From DASPJR01 sp035628505 (GTDB lineage: Bacteria; Planctomycetota; SZUA-567; H5-PLA8), in contig DASPJR010000149.1 of NCBI GenBank assembly GCA_035628505.1, positions 7,301 to 71,300 of the forward strand: a stretch of 64,000 nt of DNA, read 5' to 3'. The position numbers and the translations under genes are program-made. The notes below the pieces were generated by a model, which saw nothing but the letters and a program-made list of their open reading frames with translations, did not search any database and was not told the DNA's origin. Position 1 is the first letter of the stretch. Each line of letters opens with the position of its first letter. Below, in pieces: positions 36,274 to 45,622 of the stretch.

Positions 36274-37947
36274 ATGCGATATCGCATATTCCAAGCACGT
36301 TTTCTACTTGTGTGTTTCATTTTTTCATTCTGCTCTAAGGCGGGGGAAGCGCCGCGGCTGTTTGACGGGATGGGCAAGCACTCGCGAAAGATTTCGACGC
36401 AGTCGGCAGACGCGCAGAAGTATTTCGACCAGGGCCTCATCTGGCTGTACTCCTTCAACCACGACGAAGCGATTCGCTCGTTGGAGCACGCGGCGAAACT
36501 TGATCCGAAATGCGCGGCCATTCACTGGGGCCTGGCGGTTGCGCATGGGCAGCACATCAACGTGCCACTGATGGATGAAGCACATTCGAAGGCCGCGTGG
36601 ACGTCGCTCGAGAATGCAAAGACGAATCTCGCCGGAGCATCGCCGGTCGAAACAGCGCTGATCCGTGCGCTTGAAAAGCGCTATGTCAATCCCGCCTCCC
36701 CTCCGGGCGGAAAACTGCCGCTCACGTTTGACGAACGCATGCCGCTGGAACGCGCGTACGCGGATGCAATGGCCGAGGTATTTTTGAAATTTCCGGACGA
36801 CGCAGACGTAGCCACACTTTATGCCGAGTCGCTGATGAATTTGCGGCCATGGGATCTCTACTCAACGGGAAAGAACCTGCCGCGGCCAGAGACGGCGCCG
36901 GCGCTCGCGGCACTTGAGAAAGCGCTCGCGCTCAATCCCGATCACCCGGGTGCAAATCATCTCTACATTCATGCCGTCGAGGCCTCGACAAATCCCGAGA
37001 AAGCCAATGTCGCCGCTGAGCGCCTCCGTAATCTCGTGCCCGCCTCCGGGCACATGGTTCACATGCCTTCGCACATCGACGTCCGCACCGGCCGGTGGGC
37101 AATGGCTGCCGAGCAGAACCGGCGTGCGAGTGCGGTAGACGAGGCTTACCGCAAACTTTCGCCGCAGCAGGGGCTCTACCGTCTGTATATGGCGCACGAC
37201 GACCATTTTCTCGCGTATACCTGCATGATGCTCGGCCGCAAAGCGGAGGCGTTGAAGGCTGCGCGCGACATGCGGCGCAAAATCCCCGACGCGTTCGTGA
37301 AGGAGATGGCACCGTTTGTCGACGCGTACACGCCAATCGAAAGCGAAGTGATGGTGCGCTTTGGCATGTGGGATGAGATTCTCGCCAGCGCCGAGCCGGC
37401 CGAGTTTCTGCCGGTCACGCACGCGCTCTGGCATTTCGCAAAAGCGACAGCGCACACGGCGAAAGGCGATCTGCAGAAAGCAAAAGCATCGCGCTCGGAC
37501 TTCCAGAAACTCGCGGCGGCAGTGCCTAAAGAGCACATGATGGTTCAGAATCCCGCCCATCGCATTCTGGAAATTGCATCACTGACGCTTGATGCAGAGA
37601 TCGCCTTCCGTGAAGGAAAGGTCGACGATGCTGTCGCAAGCCTGACGAAAGCCGTTGCGATCGAAGATTCGCTGCGGTACATCGAGCCGCCAGACTGGGT
37701 GCAGCCAGTGCGCCACACGCTGGGGGCGGTACTGCTGGCATCAGGCCGACTAAAAGAAGCGGAAGAGGTTTATCGCGCGGACCTGGCTAAATGGCCTGAG
37801 AACGGCTGGGCGCTTTTCGGCCTGATGCAGACGCTGAAAAAGCAGAATTCGCCTGACGCCGCAGCTGTTGAAGCGCGCTTCAAAAAAGCCTGGGAGCACG
37901 CCGACATGATGCCCCATGCGACGTGCCTGTGCGTGACGGAGAAGTGA
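36274..37947 (+). CDS. Secreted TPR-repeat protein
   Basis: This 557-residue protein has an N-terminal signal peptide (FQARFLLVCFIFSFCSKAG) and GGAG before the ATG at 36274. The Cys in FCSKAG could be a lipobox-like site but does not fit well. TPR-type helices are clear at AQKYFDQGLIWLYSFNHDEA, IRSLEHAAKLDPKCAAIHWG, ALEKALALNPDHPGANHLY and LKEAEEVYRADLAKWPENGW. A conserved central block (HMVHMPSHIDVRTGRW, AHDDHFLAYTCMMLGR) is found in a family of large bacterial TPR proteins without known function; its His/Asp content might hint at metal binding. It is separated from the DUF2950-like gene by 162 bases with no clear feature. Confidence 0.75.
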   Translation: MRYRIFQARFLLVCFIFSFCSKAGEAPRLFDGMGKHSRKISTQSADAQKYFDQGLIWLYSFNHDEAIRSLEHAAKLDPKCAAIHWGLAVAHGQHINVPLMDEAHSKAAWTSLENAKTNLAGASPVETALIRALEKRYVNPASPPGGKLPLTFDERMPLERAYADAMAEVFLKFPDDADVATLYAESLMNLRPWDLYSTGKNLPRPETAPALAALEKALALNPDHPGANHLYIHAVEASTNPEKANVAAERLRNLVPASGHMVHMPSHIDVRTGRWAMAAEQNRRASAVDEAYRKLSPQQGLYRLYMAHDDHFLAYTCMMLGRKAEALKAARDMRRKIPDAFVKEMAPFVDAYTPIESEVMVRFGMWDEILASAEPAEFLPVTHALWHFAKATAHTAKGDLQKAKASRSDFQKLAAAVPKEHMMVQNPAHRILEIASLTLDAEIAFREGKVDDAVASLTKAVAIEDSLRYIEPPDWVQPVRHTLGAVLLASGRLKEAEEVYRADLAKWPENGWALFGLMQTLKKQNSPDAAAVEARFKKAWEHADMMPHATCLCVTEK

Positions 37948-37961
37948 GCGACGGAACTGTT

Positions 37962-37985
37962 TCAACCGCGAAGAGCACGAAGGAC
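37962..37985. repeat. CACGAAGGA-type nonamer repeat between convergent genes
   Basis: AACCGCGAAGAGCACGAAGGA lies between the stop of the TPR gene (37947) and the stop of the HMA-protein gene (37994). It contains two nine-base units of the same type as the arrays at 55473 and 56911. The location suggests transcript ends, but there is no inverted partner here. Confidence 0.5.
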
Positions 37986-37993
37986 TCTAATGC

Positions 37994-38560
37994 TCAGTCT
38001 TTGACTTTCACTTCGCGCTGTTTGAGCAGCGCGGCGATTGCGGCGCGGTTCGTTTTTTCAGGATTGATCCAGGCAACCACGTGTCCGTCTTTCATATTTA
38101 CCGTGGCTTGCTCGACACCCTCGACTTTCGTCACCATCCCATAGACGCCGAAGGCGCAGGCTTTGCAATCGAGCATGCCAACTTTGAGCTCCACCTTCGT
38201 GAGCTTCTCACGATCGGCAATCAGAGGGCTGAGGCCGAACGTATGATTGGATGCCTGCCTCACCCAGTTGTCCACCTGCTGGCGAACCTGATCGGGCTTT
38301 GCGTTCTTTGCAATTTTCCCCGGCTCGCAGGTAAAGGTGACTTCCGCCTTCTCGTAATTGACAGCCACGAGCTTGTAGTCGGCAATCTTCTCTGCAATTT
38401 TACGCAGATCGGCCTCGCGCTCCGGGCAGAACAGGCCGGTGATGCGATACGTTAAAGTGACCGGTTCAGCCGGCTTGTCATCGGCTGCCCGCAAGGCCAA
38501 CGCCAGACTCGCCATGCAAAGAAATAGTGAAAAGACTTTCCGCATGTTTGTTTGCCTCAT
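37994..38560 (-). CDS. Exported heavy-metal-associated (HMA)-like protein
   Basis: This 188-residue protein begins at ATG 38560, overlapping the upstream stop by four bases (ATGA), or at the internal ATG 38545. It has a signal peptide (VFSLFLCMASLALALRAADD). It appears to carry two ferredoxin-like HMA folds. The second has an intact metal motif (GMLDCKACAFGVYG, CxxC) with VEGVEQATVNMKDG. The first has only one Cys (GLFCPEREADL). HMA domains of this kind bind Cu(I), Zn or Hg. As last gene of the DUF1552 / planctomycete-cytochrome operon it may supply or sense a metal for that exported system, which is an inference from position. Confidence 0.75.
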   Translation of the reverse strand: MRQTNMRKVFSLFLCMASLALALRAADDKPAEPVTLTYRITGLFCPEREADLRKIAEKIADYKLVAVNYEKAEVTFTCEPGKIAKNAKPDQVRQQVDNWVRQASNHTFGLSPLIADREKLTKVELKVGMLDCKACAFGVYGMVTKVEGVEQATVNMKDGHVVAWINPEKTNRAAIAALLKQREVKVKD

Positions 38561-41166
38561 GGTGTCTGGAAAAGACCGCTCTGGACCAGCTCATGAATCA
38601 GCGTGCGGAGTCCTGCGCCTTTCTTCTCAGCCTGCCTGACGATTTCATCAAGAGGTTCACGGTCGCTGTAAGCCAACTCGCGAGCGGCCGAGTACACGGC
38701 CAGGTGGTGCGCCATATTCTTCAGCAGCGGAAGCGGATCGGCGGCGATGAGTGATTTGAATTCATTAATCCCGCTGAACTTTCTGCCGTCGGGAAGCTCG
38801 CTCGATGCATCGACTTTCGGGCCGAGCTTGAAGCTGATTCCAATGATCGGATCGATGGACCCGCGGGGCGCGGGATCGCCGGCGCCGATCGACCGGTAGC
38901 GATCACGGAACCCACCGATCACGTCGAAGGATTCCAGCGCAAAGCCGGGCGGATCGATCTTGGCGTGGCACGAAGCACATGCCGCGTTTGAGCGGTGCTT
39001 TTCAAGCTGTTCGCGAATCGTAATAGCGCCGCGCACGTCCGGCTCGACAGCCGGCACGCTCGGCGGCGGCGGGTCCGGCGGTTTGCCGAGCAGCCGTTCG
39101 AGCACAAACGCACCCCGCGGGACCGGCGATGTCGTCGTGCCGTTGGCGGTTATTTTCAAAATCGAGCCCTGCGTCAGGAACCCGCCGCGCTCGCATTGCG
39201 GCGGCAGAGTCACCTTGCGGATGCTTGAACCGCTCACGCCGGGGATTCCGTAGTGCTTTGCCAGCTTTTCATTCAGCATCGCAAAGTCGGAACGGATCAG
39301 ATGTGTCGCGTCGAGGTTGCTGTCGATCAGCTCGCGCATGTACGCCCGCGTTTCGGCGACCATTGAATCCATCAGGTACGGGCTGAATTCAGGATAAAGC
39401 TTGCGGTCCGGATCGGTCGCGGCGATCTGCCGCAGCTTCAACCACTGCCCCAGGAAGTCCTCGACGAAACGGTTGGACTTTTGATCCTTGAGCATGCGTT
39501 CAACCTGTTCGCGCAGGACGTCTTTTTTGCGCAGCTTGACAGCCGCGGCCAAATCGGTGAGCGCTGCATCGGGCGTCGACGTCCAGAGGAAGTAAGACAG
39601 GCGGCAGGCGAGTGCATAATCGTCGAGCTTGCCGGCAGGCTCGAGCAGATAAAGGAAATCGGGCGAACACAGCGCCGCGCGGAAAGCCCAGCGCATCGCC
39701 GATTCGAAGCAGTCTCCGGCTTTCAGCCGTTCGTCGACCTTCGCCACGTACTGCGCCCGCACAGACGCTTCCACAGGCCGGCGGAAGAGCTTCGGAAGAA
39801 ACGTTCCGAGCAGCCGGTCAGCATCGGCCAGCGGCTGATCGCTCTTGACTGTCCAGATTCCAGCAATTGGGTCAGGCCTGTTCAGGCCGCCAAGCTGCCG
39901 GATCTGCCGACGCGGCGGCGGGCGGATCGCGGGTGTGTCTTTGGGCTTGAATTCAACCAGCGGCAGGCTGCCGAACAGGACCTGGTGCGCACGCGGCGGC
40001 CAGATTTCATAAAGCGGCCCTTCGACGTCCAGCCAGTCCACGGCGATGCCCGGCCCGGTGAAGGCCATCGCGTGTCCTTTGCGCGAGTAATTGGCCACGG
40101 GCGCAAGCGACGCCGTGTTGAAGCCGATCATCTCGTTGTGGTTCATCCACACGGTGATCTCGTGTTCTTTCGCGTCCATCGACGGCGCATCGTAGTAACC
40201 GAGCACATAGCTGGGATGTTGTCCGCCCCGGCCGTCGCCGGTGAGTTGCACCACGGATAGACGCGCCGCTTCGGTTCCGCGCGCGGGAAGCACCTGCCCC
40301 TTGTCCCACTGGAAACTCCACAACGACGTGCGCACGCGGTAGAAGCCGGGATAGATCGTGACGTGGTCTTTAAAGTAGGGGCTGACCGATTCGTCTTCGT
40401 GGCGGAAAACGCCGACTGTCTTGTCCGCCGAGAATGAATCCATGCGCGCATGCGCGCCTTCGTCGATGTGCTTGTACTCACCCGCCGGCGGAAATTCGGG
40501 ATCGGGTTTCTTGTTCTTCAGCAGCACACCGTCACCGTTCATGACGATGTGCGCGACAAAGCCGCCGTTGCAGCAGAGCGAGATGCGGCGCTTCTGAACT
40601 GACGGGGCGGTCGGGCGCGTCGCGATGGCCATATCAAGAATGTGATCGGCGACCTCGACGTACCTGGCCATGTTCACGTGCGAAATGTCGAGCGCGTCGC
40701 TGTTTTTATCGAAGCCGTGGGCGCTGCCGTCCGCGGGAAGCATGTTCTGCACGGCAATGCCGGGCATGTCGAACACGTCGCGGATCGTATTTTCATATTC
40801 AACGCGCGTCAGCCGCCGAACGCTCGTGCGGTTTTCCTTCGCCACCCGCGCCAGGTCGGCTTTAAGCAGATTTTTATGCAGGAACTCAGTAATCGCTTTC
40901 GTGTCATTCGCCGGAGGGCGCTTGCGTTTCTTTGGCGGCATCTCGCCCGATTCGATGCGCTCCTGCACTTTGACCCACTTTGCGAATGCCTCGGTATTGT
41001 CGAAATCGGGCTTCAGTGCCGAGAGATCAAGCCCGCCCTTGCTGCTCTCAGAATCGTGACAGTCCATGCAGTGCGCGGAAAAGTAAGCGTGCAGCTTGTC
41101 GCTGGCCTGCGCGGCACACGAGAGCAGCGCCATAGAAATCAGCAAAGCCTTTACGGCTTTCATCAT
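38557..41166 (-). CDS. Planctomycete-type cytochrome c protein (PSCyt1-DUF1587-DUF1595-DUF1592-DUF1588-DUF1585)
   Basis: The 869-residue product has a signal peptide (LLISMALLSCAAQASDK) and a haem-binding CMDCH at residues 33-37 followed by SKGGLDLSALKPDF, the usual start of this family. Further blocks are RRLTRVEYENTIRDVFDMPG (DUF1587), LACRLSYFLWTSTPDAAL with VEDFLGQWLKL (DUF1592), LPPQCERGGFLTQGSIL with TSPVPRGAFVLERLLGKPP and a CASCHAKIDPPGFALE second haem-type motif (DUF1588), and a C-terminal DUF1585 part. The family is abundant in Planctomycetota, Verrucomicrobiota and related groups. It is exported and presumed to be redox-active, but the substrate is unknown. The ATG overlaps the stop of the DUF1552 gene by four bases, and its own stop overlaps the next start in the same way. 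Confidence 0.93.
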   Translation of the reverse strand: MMKAVKALLISMALLSCAAQASDKLHAYFSAHCMDCHDSESSKGGLDLSALKPDFDNTEAFAKWVKVQERIESGEMPPKKRKRPPANDTKAITEFLHKNLLKADLARVAKENRTSVRRLTRVEYENTIRDVFDMPGIAVQNMLPADGSAHGFDKNSDALDISHVNMARYVEVADHILDMAIATRPTAPSVQKRRISLCCNGGFVAHIVMNGDGVLLKNKKPDPEFPPAGEYKHIDEGAHARMDSFSADKTVGVFRHEDESVSPYFKDHVTIYPGFYRVRTSLWSFQWDKGQVLPARGTEAARLSVVQLTGDGRGGQHPSYVLGYYDAPSMDAKEHEITVWMNHNEMIGFNTASLAPVANYSRKGHAMAFTGPGIAVDWLDVEGPLYEIWPPRAHQVLFGSLPLVEFKPKDTPAIRPPPRRQIRQLGGLNRPDPIAGIWTVKSDQPLADADRLLGTFLPKLFRRPVEASVRAQYVAKVDERLKAGDCFESAMRWAFRAALCSPDFLYLLEPAGKLDDYALACRLSYFLWTSTPDAALTDLAAAVKLRKKDVLREQVERMLKDQKSNRFVEDFLGQWLKLRQIAATDPDRKLYPEFSPYLMDSMVAETRAYMRELIDSNLDATHLIRSDFAMLNEKLAKHYGIPGVSGSSIRKVTLPPQCERGGFLTQGSILKITANGTTTSPVPRGAFVLERLLGKPPDPPPPSVPAVEPDVRGAITIREQLEKHRSNAACASCHAKIDPPGFALESFDVIGGFRDRYRSIGAGDPAPRGSIDPIIGISFKLGPKVDASSELPDGRKFSGINEFKSLIAADPLPLLKNMAHHLAVYSAARELAYSDREPLDEIVRQAEKKGAGLRTLIHELVQSGLFQTP

Positions 41167-42398
41167 GCCATCTCCAATCCGCGCATCGTCGCCTTACCGG
41201 TGGAGAATTCACCCGTCTCAATGCCCAGACGCTGCAGCATGGATACGTATAGATTTGAGAGCGGATAATTGTTGTTGGTGTCGAACATCAGGTGCTGGCC
41301 ATGCTTGAATCCGCCGCCCGCAAGCATCACCGGCAGGTTTACGTTCGAATGCGAGTTGGCGCTGCCCATGCAGGTTCCGTACAGCACCATGGTGCGATCA
41401 AGCAGCGACTGTCCTTCTTCCTTCACTTCGTTAAGTGACGTCAGGAAGTTATTCAGAGCGTCGAATTGCGCGCTTTCCTTGGCCTTGAGTTCATCCAGCA
41501 CTTCAGGCCGGTTGCCATGATGCGTGATATTGTGAATAACGGTCGTGTCGATGAAGAGCGAGATCAGCCGCGTCGAGTCTGTCTCGAGCGCAAGCTTCAT
41601 GACGTCATAAAAAAGCTGCGTCTTCTTCACGAACTCGCGAATATCGTTTATTTCTTCAGGCGGCTTGGCGTCGACTTTCGGCTTGGGCTTGTATTCCCAG
41701 GCTTCCGAACTGTGCAGCCGCTGCTCAAGTTCGCGCACCGAGGTGAAGTACTGATCCATGCGGCGCTGATCGGACGCTGAGAGCGTCTTATTCAGCCGCG
41801 CAGACTGCTCGCCCACGAAATCCAGCATGCTGCGGCCCTGGCGGAGCGCTTCGACGTTGGCGGCGACTTCCTCCGGCTTGCCCTGCACGAAAAGCTTTTC
41901 GTACAGCTTGCGCGCGCTCTGCTCGGAGGAGATCGGCGCGCCGCTGCGGGTATAGCTGAGCGTCTTGTTTTCGCCGGTCATCGCCAGCACCAGAGACGGG
42001 TAGCGCGTCTGGTTACCGATGCGCTCGGCCGCAAACTGATCGAGTGAAATCCAATTGCGAAAGCCGCCGCGATCCGGATGCGGCGTTCCAGTCAGGAAAC
42101 TCTTCTCTGCAACATGTCCGCCCGTGACGCCGGGCAAGCTCACGCCGGAGAACACAGTGAAATTGTTGCGATGCTTTTCAAGCCGCTGCAGATAAGGGCT
42201 TAAGACATAGTCGCGGCCGCCCTTTTCAGGGAAGAAGAACTGCGGCAGGATGCCCATGTTGGTCTGAATCGCGACCATGCGCCGCGGCTTGGCGGCCTCG
42301 GCGGCCGAACAGCGTCCGACCATGGCGTCGAGCATCGGCAGCGCGAGACAAAAGCCTGCTCCTTTTAGGAACGAGCGGCGATCCAGCGGCTTCATCAT
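41163..42398 (-). CDS. DUF1552 family Tat-exported protein
   Basis: The start is set at ATG 42398, ten bases after GGAGGGG; an upstream in-frame ATG (42449) has no such site. The 411-residue protein opens with a twin-arginine signal (LDRRSFLKGAGFCLALPML), so it is exported folded. The body matches DUF1552: VAIQTNMGILPQFFFPEKGG, YLQRLEKHRNNFTVFSGVSL, PSLVLAMTGENKTLSYTRSG and TMVLYGTCMGSANSHSNVNL. The last resembles DUF1501/sulfatase-like folds. DUF1552 proteins almost always pair with DUF1592 cytochromes, as here; the pair is thought to form an extracytoplasmic oxidoreductase of unknown reaction. It is the first gene of a three-gene operon with ATGA overlaps. Confidence 0.92.
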   Translation of the reverse strand: MMKPLDRRSFLKGAGFCLALPMLDAMVGRCSAAEAAKPRRMVAIQTNMGILPQFFFPEKGGRDYVLSPYLQRLEKHRNNFTVFSGVSLPGVTGGHVAEKSFLTGTPHPDRGGFRNWISLDQFAAERIGNQTRYPSLVLAMTGENKTLSYTRSGAPISSEQSARKLYEKLFVQGKPEEVAANVEALRQGRSMLDFVGEQSARLNKTLSASDQRRMDQYFTSVRELEQRLHSSEAWEYKPKPKVDAKPPEEINDIREFVKKTQLFYDVMKLALETDSTRLISLFIDTTVIHNITHHGNRPEVLDELKAKESAQFDALNNFLTSLNEVKEEGQSLLDRTMVLYGTCMGSANSHSNVNLPVMLAGGGFKHGQHLMFDTNNNYPLSNLYVSMLQRLGIETGEFSTGKATMRGLEMA

Positions 42399-42638
42399 CT
42401 GACGGCCCCTCCAGGCGCGGAAAAAATCGGCTTCCTTCGTGATGTACAAACGTAACGTGACGGTAGTTAAAAAATTCGCGTCGAATTTGCGAAAGTGCCA
42501 ACAAATCTTGCAAACTGTGCCGTATTGTTAGTTTGTGAATACACAAGTCTGCAGCGAAAGCGCTCACGTTCTGCGCTTGTTTCGGCCGCGACAGTTCAGA
42601 GAATGCAGAGCTTCCATCACATGTGCACGGAAGGTGCG

Positions 42639-44054
42639 ATGCTATTTAACACGCTCGAATTCGTAGTGTTTTTTGCCGTCGTGTTCGGATTTTATTGCGC
42701 GCTCAGCCACCGCTGGCAGAACCGCATGCTGCTCGTTGCCAGCTATGTTTTTTATGGCGCCTGGGATTACCGTTTCTGCTCGCTGATGGCGATCACGACA
42801 ATCGCTGATTTTTTTATCAGCAACGCGCCGCATGCATCTGAGAACGAGAAAACCCGGCGGCGCTGGCTGCTGGCTAGTATCAGTCTGAATCTGGTCATCC
42901 TCGGTTTTTTCAAATACTTCAATTTCTTCATCGACAGCGCACACACACTGCTGACGAATGTGGGTTTCGAGTTTTCGCCGGTGACGCTCTCCATCGTTTT
43001 GCCGGTCGGAATCAGTTTTTACACGTTTCAGGAGATGAGCTACGTCATTGATGTCTACCGAAAGCGCATCACGCCCGCAAAATCGCTGAGTGACTTTGCT
43101 CTGTTCGTCTCGTTTTTCCCGCAATTGGTTGCTGGACCCATCGAAAGAAGCCAAAACCTGCTGGGGCAAATCGAACAGCCCCGCCGTATGACTTGGGACG
43201 GATGGTGCGACGGTGCGACACTCTTTCTCATCGGCCTGTTCAAGAAAGTCGCTGTCGCCGACGTGCTGGCGCCGATCGTTGAGCAGGCATTCTCTAATCC
43301 CGCTTCGCACACGCCATTTTCGCTGCTCTTCGCTCTGTATTGTTTCTCCTTTCAGATCTACAGCGACTTCTCCGGCTACACAGATATGGCAAGAGGCATT
43401 GCGAAATTCATGGGCTTTGAGCTCATGGAAAATTTCAATCAGCCTTACTTTGCATCGAACATTACTGACTTCTGGCGGCGCTGGCACATCAGTCTTTCCA
43501 CGTGGCTGCGCGATTACCTTTACATTCCTCTTGGCGGAAACCGCTACGGCACATTCAAGACGTACCGCAATCTGTTCCTGACGATGTTTCTCGGCGGGCT
43601 CTGGCATGGAGCGTCCTGGACGTTTGCCATCTGGGGTTCGCTGCACGGACTTTATCTTGCCGTGCACAAATTCATGCTCGACGGCCGCAAGCCCGCGGAA
43701 GCGAAATCCAATGCGCTGCTTTCGCTCGTGAAAATCGTGATAGTCTTCCATCTCGTGGCGCTAACCTGGATTTTCTTCCGCGCAGAAACCTTCGCCAATT
43801 CGTTCGCTTACCTGAAAGGACTGTTCGTCGCGGGCGGCACCAACTCCTTCGACGCCGACACGCTTACCAGCGGCTTCCTGGCGATCTTCACGCTGATTAC
43901 GCTCATCGACATTCCCCAATTCATGCGCAACGATCACTGTGTCATGCTCAAGTGGCCTTTCCCCCGGCGCGTGCTGGCGTTCACGGCGTTGAGCGTGTGG
44001 CTGTTACTGATGCGAGGAACTGAAAATGCTCCGTTCATCTATTTTCAGTTTTGA
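42639..44054 (+). CDS. MBOAT membrane O-acyltransferase (AlgI-like)
   Basis: This protein of 471 residues starts at ATG 42639 (GGAAGG upstream; an earlier frame start at 42495 has no membrane character). Hydrophobic spans alternate with the signature motifs of AlgI/DltB-type enzymes: LPVGISFYTFQEMSYVID, VAGPIERSQNLLGQI, FSGYTDMARGIAKFMGF, WRRWHISLSTWLRDYLYIPL and the catalytic His in GGLWHGASWTFAIWG. It moves acetyl groups across the membrane to a secreted polymer acceptor. The next gene overlaps it by 29 bases and encodes the usual SGNH-type partner. No alginate or cellulose synthesis genes are nearby, so the acceptor polymer is unknown. Confidence 0.92.
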   Translation: MLFNTLEFVVFFAVVFGFYCALSHRWQNRMLLVASYVFYGAWDYRFCSLMAITTIADFFISNAPHASENEKTRRRWLLASISLNLVILGFFKYFNFFIDSAHTLLTNVGFEFSPVTLSIVLPVGISFYTFQEMSYVIDVYRKRITPAKSLSDFALFVSFFPQLVAGPIERSQNLLGQIEQPRRMTWDGWCDGATLFLIGLFKKVAVADVLAPIVEQAFSNPASHTPFSLLFALYCFSFQIYSDFSGYTDMARGIAKFMGFELMENFNQPYFASNITDFWRRWHISLSTWLRDYLYIPLGGNRYGTFKTYRNLFLTMFLGGLWHGASWTFAIWGSLHGLYLAVHKFMLDGRKPAEAKSNALLSLVKIVIVFHLVALTWIFFRAETFANSFAYLKGLFVAGGTNSFDADTLTSGFLAIFTLITLIDIPQFMRNDHCVMLKWPFPRRVLAFTALSVWLLLMRGTENAPFIYFQF

Positions 44055-45069
44055 GTCGCTCAGCGGCTTCTCGCCCCGAATGCCGGCCACCGTGCTGTCC
44101 GTGCTCGCGCTCGTACTGCTGCTTGAGGGCGTGATGCGCTTCATCCCTGCAGACAAACTGATGCCCGGTAAGAGCCGGCAATCGGAGATGCGGTTCCTGA
44201 AAAAGGAGCTGCTCGACAAATCGCCGGAACCTGCCGTACTGCTGATGGGAAGCTCGCGCATCCGCCGCGCGGTCAATCCGCGCCTGCTCGATCAGCAGCT
44301 TGGCCTGCCCGAGCATTCCACGCTGAACCTGGGGCTTGCGAGCGGGCGCCTTTTTGAAGCGCTGTACTTTTATCGCGAAAATTACGACAAGCTGAAAAGC
44401 GCGAAACTGGTTGTGCTCGGCATCGATGAATGGCACCTGAGCACCGGCTGGCGGCTGGGCTCGGTGTACGAACTGAACGCGCCGTGGTCGGAACGCTTCG
44501 CCATGAGCGGCAGGCTGCGCAATCAGCTGGTGCTCGATGGCCTCTTTTCGATGCGCCTGAAAATGCGCCTTCTGCCGAATGCGGTCGCCGTCGCGCTTGG
44601 CATTCGCAAACCCGAATCGCCGGGCCTAACCGTCACCGATGACTACCAGGTTCTGCCCAAAGCGCGCAAGACACTGCCGGCGGACATTGATCCGCGGCGT
44701 TTTCACGAGACGATCGGCACGTTTTACGAAAACTTCGCGATTCATCCTGTGATGGAAGGCCACGTCGAAGCAATCGCCAAACTTGTGAAGGAGTCCGGCG
44801 GACAGCTTGTGCTGATGCAGCTTCCCAACCGCGCCGCATACCAGCGCGAGATTGAACGACTGAAGAAAGACGAGTTCGAACAGCACGTGGCCGCAATGAG
44901 TGCGCTGGCCAAACGGCTGGATGTGCCGTGGTATCTTTACCGGGATCCTTCCGAGTGCGGCCTTGATGAACTGAGCTTTCAGGATTACGGCCACATGACG
45001 CCCGAGGGCGCCAAAGCGTTCACGCGATTCGTGGCGCCGCTCTTTAAACAGCATCTTCAGCGCAGGTAA
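44026..45069 (+). CDS. SGNH-like membrane-anchored partner of the MBOAT acyltransferase
   Basis: The ATG at 44026 lies within the end of the MBOAT gene, after GAGGAA. The 347-residue protein has one N-terminal membrane helix (VLSVLALVLLLEGVMRFI) and a periplasmic domain. This shows SGNH features: the Ser block LLMGSSRIRRAVNP, the Asn/Gly block NLGLASGRL and a C-terminal DYGHMTPEGAKAF with the Asp-x-x-His pair. It is comparable to AlgJ, AlgX or DltD in role. It should take the acetyl group delivered by the MBOAT protein and transfer it to a polymer. Confidence 0.8.
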   Translation: MLRSSIFSFESLSGFSPRMPATVLSVLALVLLLEGVMRFIPADKLMPGKSRQSEMRFLKKELLDKSPEPAVLLMGSSRIRRAVNPRLLDQQLGLPEHSTLNLGLASGRLFEALYFYRENYDKLKSAKLVVLGIDEWHLSTGWRLGSVYELNAPWSERFAMSGRLRNQLVLDGLFSMRLKMRLLPNAVAVALGIRKPESPGLTVTDDYQVLPKARKTLPADIDPRRFHETIGTFYENFAIHPVMEGHVEAIAKLVKESGGQLVLMQLPNRAAYQREIERLKKDEFEQHVAAMSALAKRLDVPWYLYRDPSECGLDELSFQDYGHMTPEGAKAFTRFVAPLFKQHLQRR

Positions 45070-45157
45070 AGACAGCTGATCACTAACGACGTGCACCCGC
45101 GCAAGAACACGTGCGATGGACGCACGGTTGTGCACGGATGTTAATCTCTGGTGCAAA

Positions 45158-45343
45158 CTATCTGGGCTTGTCAATTTCGTCAATGCGGGTGGAGAGCGCT
45201 TCTATCGTTCGGTCGACAACGTCGACTTCGACCTTGGGCAACAACTGGCTTGACTTAGCGGCTTTTCGTTTCTCGGCCTCGAGACGGACCTTTCTCAGTT
45301 CACCGGATTCACAGGCACGAGCGATCTTCTCGAAAAGACCCAT
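45158..45343 (-). CDS. Small charged protein, unknown
   Basis: A 61-residue frame begins MGLFEKIARACESGELRKV and is rich in Lys, Arg, Glu and Asp, with a probable coiled C-terminal helix (VDRTIEALSTRIDEIDK). GGGAG stretches lie four to ten bases before the ATG. No family is recognised. It lies alone between the SGNH gene and the peptidase gene; the 280 bases upstream of it (45344-45622) contain only a palindrome and the promoter side of the peptidase. Confidence 0.45.
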   Translation of the reverse strand: MGLFEKIARACESGELRKVRLEAEKRKAAKSSQLLPKVEVDVVDRTIEALSTRIDEIDKPR

Positions 45344-45435
45344 ACGACTCCCTCTCCCTCAAACCTGGCCAGTGCGGCGCCCGGTGCAATCCATCGCATC
45401 GATCGCTTCGGCTGCTGTTACTCTGAAATTTTATC

Positions 45436-45451
45436 GTACTGCTCAGTACGC
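45436..45451. promoter_or_regulatory. Perfect palindrome, possible operator
   Basis: CGTACTG-CT-CAGTACG is a perfect 7-base inverted repeat with a two-base centre. It lies 187 bases upstream of the peptidase start and 93 bases upstream of the small minus-strand gene. It could be a regulator site or a small hairpin; chance is not excluded. Confidence 0.25.
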
Positions 45452-45622
45452 CGCAAATTTTTTGCGCCAAACTTTTGCGCACGTGTGCAGCCCATATATA
45501 TGCGGTAAGCAGGCTTTTCCGTGCGCCAGACTCATCCGTTGCTACGTCATTTATTAAGAGAGTGCTTGCATCGCGAGCTCAGCCGTATCATGATATTTTC
45601 GAAACTTGGAGGATATGCCCAG

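Noticed and set aside
39481..40260. 259-residue plus-strand frame
   Set aside because: Antisense to the DUF1592 cytochrome gene.
42642..43751. 369-residue minus-strand frame
   Set aside because: Antisense to the MBOAT gene, which has full family motifs.
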